From Hyphomicrobiales bacterium (GTDB lineage Bacteria; Pseudomonadota; Alphaproteobacteria; Rhizobiales; Xanthobacteraceae), in NCBI GenBank assembly GCA_017304505.1, contig JAFKKQ010000330.1, positions 1 to 11,055 of the forward strand: a stretch of 11,055 nucleotides of DNA, read 5' to 3'. The notes below the pieces were generated by a model that was not told the origin of the DNA, ran no database searches, and was given only the letters and a program-made list of their open reading frames with translations. Both the position numbers and the translations under genes were made by a program. How positions within the stretch are numbered: position 1 is the first letter of the stretch; the number at the start of each line of letters is the position of its first letter. Below are positions 5,538 through 11,055 of this stretch, in pieces.

Positions 5538-7658
5538 ATGACCACGTCACACGCCGCAAAAACCGCGCTCGGTGTCCTTGGCCCGCGCAATCTCGAACTC
5601 GGGCCGTTTACGCTCGGCGACACCGGGCAGGACGCCGGTGCGTGGCAGCACTGGCGCATGCGGACGGACGAAGACGGCATCGTCTGGCTTCTGTTCGACC
5701 GCAAGGATGCCAGCACCAACACCCTATCGGAAGAAACGCTGGCCGAAATGGACGCCGTCCTCGCCAAGCTGGAGCAGGACCACCCGCGCGGGCTCGTCAT
5801 TCGCTCCGCCAAGCGCAGCGGCTTTATCGCCGGCGCCGACATCGCGCAATTCCGCGGCGTCACCGAGACAGGCCCCATCGAAGCAACGCTGACGCGCGGC
5901 CATGCCGTGCTCGACCGGCTCGACCGGCTGCCGTTTCCGACCGTCGCCGTGATCCACGGCTATTGCCTCGGCGGCGGGCTCGAAGTGGCGCTCGCCTGCG
6001 ACCGCCGCATCGCCATCGACGATGCAAGCTTCGGCTTCCCCGAGGTGCTGCTCGGCCTACATCCCGGCCTCGACGGCACCGTGCGCCTGACCCACCGCAT
6101 CAATCCGATCCAGGCGATGACGATGATGCTCACCGGCAAGACCGAGCGCGCCCGCCGGGCGAAATCGCTCGGCCTGGTCGATGCGGTGACGCAGGAACGC
6201 CATGTTCGCAATGCGGTGAAGGCGGCCGTGACCGGCGAACTGAAGGCCGCAAAGCCCGGCTGGCTTGTTTCGCTCCTCAACAGCAGTCCGGCTCGCGCGA
6301 TCCTGGTGCCACGCATGCGCCGCGACGCTTCAAAGAAAGCGCCGCGCAAGCACTATCCCGCGCCGCACGCGCTGATCGACCTGTGGATGCAGCACGGCGG
6401 CGACGCCGACGCGATGCAGAAGGCGGAGATCCCGTCGTTCGCCAAGCTGCTGGTCACCGAGACCGCGCAGAACCTGGTGCGCGTGTTCTTCCTGCGCAAC
6501 ACGCTCAAAGGCCTGGCCGGCGGCCGCTGGAACGGCGGCCACATCCATGTCATCGGCGCGGGCGCGATGGGCGGCGACATCGCCGCGTGGTGCGCGTGGC
6601 ATGGCTTCACCGTCAGCCTCGCCGACATGAAACCCGAACCGCTGGCCGGTGCGATCAAGCGCGCGGCCGAGCTTTACGGCAAGATCAGCCACGGCGACCG
6701 TCGCAAGGTGCGCGACGCGCTCGACCGGCTGATCCCCGATCTTGCCGGCGAAGGCGTGGCATCGGCGGACCTGATCATCGAGGCGGTGCCGGAAAATCTG
6801 GAGTTGAAGAAAAAGGTCTATGCCGGCATCGAGCCGAAGATGAAATCCGGCGCGATCCTGGCCACCAACACCTCGAGCATTCCGCTCGAACAATTGCGCG
6901 TAGGGCTGGCACGGCCGGAACGCCTCGTCGGCGTGCACTTCTTCAATCCCGTGTCGCGGATGCAGCTTGTCGAGATCGTCAGCCATGATGGTGTGGCCGA
7001 CGACGTGCTCGCCGACGCGCGCGCCTTCCTCGGCCGCATCGACCGCCTGCCGGCGCCGGTGAAAAGCGCGCCGGGCTTCCTGGTCAACCGCGCGCTCACG
7101 CCCTACCTGCTCGAAGCGATGGTGATGCTCGACGAAGGCTTGAAGAAGGAAACCATCGACCGCGCGGCCGAAGACTTCGGCATGCCGATGGGTCCCATCG
7201 AACTCGCCGATCAGGTCGGCCTCGACATCTGCCTGCACGTCGCGGAAATGCGGCGCGGCAGCCTCGAGCGGCCCATGCCCGAGCCGCCGCAATGGCTCAA
7301 GGACAAGGTCGCCAAGGGCGAACTCGGCCGCAAGACCGGCAAGGGCCTTTATGACTGGAAGGACGGCCGCGCCGTCAAGCCAAGCGACGCGGCCGTGCCG
7401 CCCGCCGACACGACCGACCGGCTGATCCTGCCGATGCTCGACGTCTGTGTCGCCTGCCTGCGCGAAGGCGTGGTGGCCGACGAGGAGATTGTCGACGGCG
7501 CGATGATCTTCGCCACCGGCTTCGCGCCGTTCCGCGGCGGGCCGCTGCACTATGCCCGCGCGCGCGGGATGGACGACGTGCGCGCCACGCTGTCACGGCT
7601 CGCCACAAAATACGGCCCGCGCTTCCAGCCCGATCCGGGCTGGGACAATCTCAAATGA
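5538..7658 (+). CDS. fadJ: FadJ-type enoyl-CoA hydratase / 3-hydroxyacyl-CoA dehydrogenase
   Basis: This bifunctional enzyme (706 aa) hydrates trans-2-enoyl-CoA and then oxidises L-3-hydroxyacyl-CoA with NAD to the 3-ketoacyl-CoA used by the preceding thiolase. The hydratase domain is roughly residues 45-240: FIAGADI (96-102) for the oxyanion hole, Glu149 in GGGLEVALACD and Glu169 in FPEVLLGLHPG, matching the two catalytic glutamates of the family. The NAD-binding domain starts near 334 with VIGAGAMGGDIA (GxGxxG at 340-345). The dehydrogenase pair is His467 in VGVHFFNP and Glu479 in LVEIV, twelve residues apart as in FadB. The C-terminal helical domains run from about 512 (GFLVNRALTPYLLEA) to the end and include GELGRKTGKGLYDW. 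Length is close to E. coli FadJ (714 aa), and FIAGADI and MMLTGK resemble FadJ more than FadB. ATG 5538 lies nine bases after the thiolase stop, with gagag just upstream. It overlaps the next gene by four bases (ATGA). Confidence 0.95.
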   Translation: MTTSHAAKTALGVLGPRNLELGPFTLGDTGQDAGAWQHWRMRTDEDGIVWLLFDRKDASTNTLSEETLAEMDAVLAKLEQDHPRGLVIRSAKRSGFIAGADIAQFRGVTETGPIEATLTRGHAVLDRLDRLPFPTVAVIHGYCLGGGLEVALACDRRIAIDDASFGFPEVLLGLHPGLDGTVRLTHRINPIQAMTMMLTGKTERARRAKSLGLVDAVTQERHVRNAVKAAVTGELKAAKPGWLVSLLNSSPARAILVPRMRRDASKKAPRKHYPAPHALIDLWMQHGGDADAMQKAEIPSFAKLLVTETAQNLVRVFFLRNTLKGLAGGRWNGGHIHVIGAGAMGGDIAAWCAWHGFTVSLADMKPEPLAGAIKRAAELYGKISHGDRRKVRDALDRLIPDLAGEGVASADLIIEAVPENLELKKKVYAGIEPKMKSGAILATNTSSIPLEQLRVGLARPERLVGVHFFNPVSRMQLVEIVSHDGVADDVLADARAFLGRIDRLPAPVKSAPGFLVNRALTPYLLEAMVMLDEGLKKETIDRAAEDFGMPMGPIELADQVGLDICLHVAEMRRGSLERPMPEPPQWLKDKVAKGELGRKTGKGLYDWKDGRAVKPSDAAVPPADTTDRLILPMLDVCVACLREGVVADEEIVDGAMIFATGFAPFRGGPLHYARARGMDDVRATLSRLATKYGPRFQPDPGWDNLK

Positions 7659-9499
7659 ATCGACCGGGCACCGGCCCGGCCCGGTTCGACGACGCAGAAC
7701 GGCTGGCCGATGCGATTGTCGAGCGGGTCGGCAAGACCATTGTGCTGGCGCTGCCGCTCGGCCTCGGCAAGGCCAACCACATCGCCAACGCGCTCTATGC
7801 GAAAGCGGTGGCCGACCGCTCGATCCGCCTGACGATCTTCACGGGGCTGACGCTCGAGGCGCCGCGCGCCAAGGGCGACCTGGAGCGCCGCTTCCTTGCG
7901 CCGTTCGCCGAGCGCGTGTTCGGCGGCTATCCGGCGCTGGACTATGCCAAGGCCATTCATGCGGGCACGGTGCCGCCCAACGTCGAGGTCAACGAGTTCT
8001 TCTTCCTCGCCGGCCAGTGGCTCGGCTCGCCCTATGCGCAGCGCCATTATATTTCGGCGAACTACACCCATGCGCTGCGCGCGGTGCTCGACCGCGGCGT
8101 CAACGTGGTGGCTCAACTCGTCGCGCATCGTCCCGATGAGGCGCTGCCGTTCAGCCTGAGCTGCAACCCCGACCTGACGCTGGATCTTCTGACGTTGCGC
8201 AAGAGCGGCAAGACCGACTTCCTTTTCACGGGACAAACCAACTCCGAACTGCCGTTCATGCGCGGCGATGCGGCCATCGCAGCAAGCGAATTCGACATGC
8301 TGCTCGACACCCCGGCGACGGACTTTCCGCTGTTTGCGCCGCCGCGAGAACCGATCGCGCCGGCGGATTATGCCGCCGGCCTCCACGCGGCCGCCTTGGT
8401 GCCCGATGGCGGCACCTTGCAGATCGGCATCGGCTCGCTCGGCGATGCCGTCGCGCAGGCGCTGGTCCTGCGCCATCGCCACAACGACGATTTCCGCGCG
8501 CTGTTGGCGCGCTTTCGTACGCCGCCGAATGCCGCCTTGCACACCGCGCCGTTCGCGGTCGGCCTCTACGGCTGCACCGAAATGTTCGTGGAGGGCCTGC
8601 TCGATCTTTATCGCGCCGATGTGCTCAAGCGTGAGGTCGACGGCGCCGTGCTGCACGCCGGCTTCTTCGTCGGCTCGCGCGCGTTCTACCGGGCGCTGCG
8701 CGACATGCCGCGCGAGGAGGCCGCCAGGTTCCGGATGACCGCGATCTCCTACGTCAACGCGCTCTACGGCGACGAAGACGCCAAGCGCCGCGCCCGCACC
8801 GGCGCCCGCTTCATCAACAACGCCATGATGGCGACGCTTTTGGGCGACGTGGTGTCGGATGGCCTCGACGATGGCCGCATCGTCAGCGGCGTCGGCGGCC
8901 AGCACGATTTCGTCACGCAAAGCTTCGCGCTCGACGGTGCGCGTTCGGTGATCATGCTTCGCGCCTCGCGCACCGCAAAGGGCAAGGCCCAGTCCAACAT
9001 CCGCTGGCGCTACGGCCACACCACGATCCCGCGCCACCTGCGCGATATCGTCGTCACCGAATATGGCGCGGCCAACGTCCGCGACAAAAGCGACCGCGAG
9101 GTGATCGCGGCGATGCTCGCCATCACCGACTCCCGGTTCCAGGATGAGTTGCTGCGTCAGGCCAAGGACGCCGGCAAGATCGAGCGCACCTACGAAATCC
9201 CGAAGTCCGCACGCGAGAACACACCCGACGCCATCGCGCGGGCGCTCAAACCCGCTACGGAGGCCGGCCTGCTGCCGCCGTTTCCGTTCGGCACCGATTT
9301 CACCGCGACCGAACAAAGGCTCCTGCCGGCGCTGCAGCGCTTGAAATCCGCTTCCCCGTTCGAGCTTGCGGGCGTGCTGATGCGCGGTGCGTTCTCGGCC
9401 GATCACAACCGGGAGTGTCTCGAACGGCTGCAACTGGCCGAACCGAAACGCCTGTCCGAGCGCCTTTACGCGGCCCTGATGCGGGGTGCGCTGGCATAG
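7655..9499 (+). CDS. Acetyl-CoA hydrolase/transferase family protein
   Basis: This protein (614 aa) belongs to the class I CoA-transferase-like acetyl-CoA hydrolase family, whose members hydrolyse acetyl-CoA or move CoA to another carboxylate. The N-terminal half includes PLGLGKANHIANALY (34-48). The second domain begins near 236 (ADYAAGLHAAALVPDGGTLQ then IGIGSLGDAVAQAL). Glu309 in YGCTEMFVEGLLDL is my candidate for the catalytic glutamate, by analogy with related CoA-transferases. The C-terminal family region includes ARFINNAMMATLLGDVVSDG (384-403) followed by RIVSGVGGQHDFV (408-420). It is longer than the common enzymes of about 500 aa, with around 100 extra residues after the core. It starts inside the FadJ stop (ATGA overlap), so it should be translationally coupled. 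This suggests it frees or recycles CoA from beta-oxidation acetyl-CoA, or activates an acid using acetyl-CoA as donor. Sequence alone does not separate hydrolase from transferase. Confidence 0.88.
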   Translation: MNRPGTGPARFDDAERLADAIVERVGKTIVLALPLGLGKANHIANALYAKAVADRSIRLTIFTGLTLEAPRAKGDLERRFLAPFAERVFGGYPALDYAKAIHAGTVPPNVEVNEFFFLAGQWLGSPYAQRHYISANYTHALRAVLDRGVNVVAQLVAHRPDEALPFSLSCNPDLTLDLLTLRKSGKTDFLFTGQTNSELPFMRGDAAIAASEFDMLLDTPATDFPLFAPPREPIAPADYAAGLHAAALVPDGGTLQIGIGSLGDAVAQALVLRHRHNDDFRALLARFRTPPNAALHTAPFAVGLYGCTEMFVEGLLDLYRADVLKREVDGAVLHAGFFVGSRAFYRALRDMPREEAARFRMTAISYVNALYGDEDAKRRARTGARFINNAMMATLLGDVVSDGLDDGRIVSGVGGQHDFVTQSFALDGARSVIMLRASRTAKGKAQSNIRWRYGHTTIPRHLRDIVVTEYGAANVRDKSDREVIAAMLAITDSRFQDELLRQAKDAGKIERTYEIPKSARENTPDAIARALKPATEAGLLPPFPFGTDFTATEQRLLPALQRLKSASPFELAGVLMRGAFSADHNRECLERLQLAEPKRLSERLYAALMRGALA

Positions 9500-9653
9500 C
9501 GCGGGCCCGATCCCACGCACGCGGGCAATTGTCGAAGATGCTTGAACTCGCAGCCGCGTTGGGGCCAACTAGCAACGCAAACGGTCGCGAATGCACTCGG
9601 CTCCTGTTGACGAAGGCCGGGCAACAAGTCGGCCGGGATCACGGGAGGGTTTC
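9500..9653. other. Intergenic gap between the fad operon and the ABC importer genes
   Basis: These 154 bases separate the acetyl-CoA hydrolase gene from the binding-protein gene and mark the likely operon boundary. I see no terminator with a T-run. A short CGGGCCCG palindrome lies at 9502-9509, and GCCCG (9505-9509) could pair with CGGGC (9522-9526), but the stem is only five bases. GGCCGGG occurs twice (9615-9621 and 9631-9637), 16 bases apart, just before the ribosome-binding site. No convincing -35/-10 pair was found. Confidence 0.4.
9643..9649 (+). promoter_or_regulatory. Ribosome-binding site that sets the binding-protein start
   Basis: GGGAGGG lies four bases before ATG 9654. This strong Shine-Dalgarno sequence favours 9654 over the upstream in-frame ATG at 9591, and the protein from 9654 begins with a clean signal peptide. 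Confidence 0.75.
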
Positions 9654-10637
9654 ATGGCTTTTCAATCGCGCATGCCGCGCCGAGGCGCCGCAGCGCCACT
9701 GTGGCGGCTGCTCACGGGATCGCTCGCCGCGATCGCCCTGTTGTTGCCCGCAGGCGTGCCGGCACTCGCCCAGCAGAAAATTCCGGTCCGCGTCGCCTAC
9801 ACCAAGGTCATCACCTGGCTGCCGGTGATGGTCGCCAAGGACGAAGGGCTGTTCGACAAGAACGGCCTCGACGTGACGCTGACCGCATTCACCCAGATCG
9901 CCAACCTGCCCGGCACACTCGGCAAGCAATTCGACTTCGCACCGACCACGGCGCCGGACATGCTCAACGCCGTCGCCAGCGGCATCAACCTCGCTGCAGT
10001 GGCGGGAGAAACGATCGAGACCTCCACCAATAAGGCTTATCAGGTGCTGGTGCGGGCCGACTCCGGCATCAAGTCGCCCAAGGATCTCGCCGGCAAGCGC
10101 ATCGCGGGTCCGGGCGTGGGCTCGGTGATGCATGTCGTGCTGTTGGACTGGGTGAAGCGCGACGGCGGCGACCCCAGCGGCATTGTCGGCGTCGAAGTGC
10201 CGTTCCCCAACATGATGGATCAGCTCAAGGCCGGACGCGTCGACGCGGTCGAGCAGCTTGAGCCGTTCGTCGGGGTCATGCTGGCCAACGGCTTCAAGTC
10301 GCTCGGCGACCCGCTGCTGGCGATCGCCGATCCCATCCTGTTTCCCTACTGGATCGCGGATGCCGATTGGGCCCGCGCGCACCGCGGCGTCATCAAGCAG
10401 TTCGTCACTTCGCTCGAGGGCGCGCTGCAGATCATCAAATCGGACGAGAAGAAGGCCCGCGCCATCCTCGCCAAATACACCGGGCTGCCCAATGCGGTGA
10501 TCGCGCGCATTCCGATCCCGCATTTCGACTTCGGCATAAAGCCCGAGCAACTCGAGCCCTATCAGCAATTGATGGTGCGGCAGGGTTATCCTGTCGGCAA
10601 GCTCGATATGAAGAAACTCGTCGTCACCGGCAATTGA
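9654..10637 (+). CDS. ABC transporter periplasmic substrate-binding protein, NMT1/SsuA-like
   Basis: This protein (327 aa) is a periplasmic solute receptor of the nitrate/sulfonate/taurine/thiamine-precursor group (NMT1/SsuA/TauA fold). Residues 1-39 form a Sec-type signal peptide: basic start (MPRRG), hydrophobic core (LLTGSLAAIALLLPAG) and an ALA cleavage site before QQK at 40. There is no lipobox Cys. The mature protein opens with VRVAYTKVITWLPVMVAKDE then GLFDKNGLDV, the typical first strand and helix of the family. Later come SPKDLAGKRIAGPGVGSVMH and LKAGRVDAVEQLEPF, the usual second-lobe elements. The length is typical (about 310-340 aa). It starts at ATG 9654, after a strong ribosome-binding site. 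An ABC ATPase gene begins ten bases after its stop, so the two form an importer operon whose permease should lie beyond the right edge. The ligand cannot be deduced. Closeness to beta-oxidation genes might hint at a carboxylate, but that is weak. Confidence 0.9.
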   Translation: MAFQSRMPRRGAAAPLWRLLTGSLAAIALLLPAGVPALAQQKIPVRVAYTKVITWLPVMVAKDEGLFDKNGLDVTLTAFTQIANLPGTLGKQFDFAPTTAPDMLNAVASGINLAAVAGETIETSTNKAYQVLVRADSGIKSPKDLAGKRIAGPGVGSVMHVVLLDWVKRDGGDPSGIVGVEVPFPNMMDQLKAGRVDAVEQLEPFVGVMLANGFKSLGDPLLAIADPILFPYWIADADWARAHRGVIKQFVTSLEGALQIIKSDEKKARAILAKYTGLPNAVIARIPIPHFDFGIKPEQLEPYQQLMVRQGYPVGKLDMKKLVVTGN

Positions 10638-10647
10638 GCGACGGCCA

Positions 10648-11055
10648 ATGGCCGACACACCGTCCGCCGGACGCGACAACATCTTCGAGTGCCGTGGGCT
10701 CGGCCTGGAACTCATGCACAATGGCGAGCGCCGCCGCATCGTCGACGGCATCACGCTCGATGTGCGCCGCGGAGAGTTCCTGACCATCGTCGGCGCTTCG
10801 GGCACCGGCAAGACGACGCTGTTGCGGCTGCTCGGCGGGCTCGTGGCTGCGAGCTACGGCACAATCTCGTTCCTCGGCAAGCTGGTGACGAGCCCGCCCG
10901 ACGGCGTGGTGGTCGTGTTTCAGGACTATTCCCACGCGCTGCTGCAATGGCGGACCGTCGCCGCCAACGTCGCGCTGGGACTCGAAGGCACGCTCGATCG
11001 AAGCGAGCGCGACGAGCGTTTGCGCAAGGCGCTGGCGATGGTCGGCCTGGGCCAC
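10648..11055 (+). CDS. ABC transporter ATP-binding protein, NitT/TauT type (3' end beyond window)
   Basis: The first 136 residues of a cytoplasmic ATPase that powers the importer fed by the preceding binding protein. The Walker A motif is GASGTGKTT (49-57) with Lys55 and Thr56. The Q-loop is Gln92 in VVVFQDYSHALLQWRTVAANV, which resembles SsuB/TauB/nitrate-type ATPases, where VFQ is followed within ten residues by a W-R-T-V segment. The signature (LSGGQ), Walker B and H-loop motifs would lie past the right edge, so an intact gene cannot be confirmed. ATG 10648 is ten bases after the stop of the binding-protein gene; the spacing indicates one transcript. GACGG just before the start is only a weak ribosome-binding sequence, consistent with coupling. 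The N-terminal 12 residues before the first core strand are not conserved. Confidence 0.92.
   Translation, partial: MADTPSAGRDNIFECRGLGLELMHNGERRRIVDGITLDVRRGEFLTIVGASGTGKTTLLRLLGGLVAASYGTISFLGKLVTSPPDGVVVVFQDYSHALLQWRTVAANVALGLEGTLDRSERDERLRKALAMVGLGH

Noticed and set aside
5480..6988. Second + strand open frame (about 502 codons) overlapping the FadJ-like gene
   Set aside because: Arg/His/Pro-rich frame-shifted reading of the FadJ-like gene, which is intact with all catalytic residues in the other frame.
9502..9526. Short GC inverted repeats after the acetyl-CoA hydrolase gene as a terminator
   Set aside because: The stem is only five bases with a 12-base loop and is followed by aattg rather than a T-run.
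7550..9568. Long open frame on the minus strand (about 672 codons) opposite the acetyl-CoA hydrolase gene
   Set aside because: Its composition is unlike a real protein and it mirrors the codon structure of the + strand gene, which has conserved family motifs throughout.

Overview
The window is very GC-rich (about two thirds by eye), and its coding frames favour G or C at third codon positions. Every gene I can support lies on the + strand. Codon use and the look of the proteins suggest an alphaproteobacterium, probably of the Hyphomicrobiales (Rhizobiales). This is inference; there is no rRNA or other phylogenetic marker.

Layout. (a) 1-1236: a membrane-anchored protein with a DUF2939-like start and a conserved C-terminal domain. 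Its reading frame is broken near 838 and perhaps again near 118, so it is a likely pseudogene or carries sequencing errors. (b) 1352-1795: a YciA-type hotdog acyl-CoA thioesterase. (c) 1796-1953: a short, locally AT-rich leader with two dyad-symmetric elements, the only obvious regulatory-looking DNA in the window. (d) 1954-9499: a tightly packed four-gene fatty acid beta-oxidation operon. It encodes a FadE-type acyl-CoA dehydrogenase, a FadI-type thiolase (no canonical start codon visible), a FadJ-type hydratase/3-hydroxyacyl-CoA dehydrogenase, and a large acetyl-CoA hydrolase/transferase family protein. (e) 9654 to the right edge: the start of an ABC importer operon, with a NMT1/SsuA-like periplasmic binding protein followed by an ATPase cut by the window end.

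How the genes work together. The dehydrogenase makes trans-2-enoyl-CoA. The FadJ-like protein hydrates it and oxidises it to 3-ketoacyl-CoA. The thiolase releases acetyl-CoA and shortens the chain by two carbons. The acetyl-CoA hydrolase/transferase, translationally coupled to the FadJ gene, probably frees CoA from acetyl-CoA or passes it to another acid. The separate YciA-like thioesterase upstream can also release CoA. No acyl-CoA ligase or electron-transfer flavoprotein is present, so fatty acid activation and electron disposal must be encoded elsewhere. The ABC importer has its own leader and may be unrelated to the fad genes.

The gene content is mostly ordinary core metabolism. I found no mobile element, CRISPR array, RNA gene or clearly new system. 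The points most worth checking are the missing thiolase start codon, the broken first gene, the nested dyad ahead of the fad operon, and the CoA-hydrolase member of that operon.
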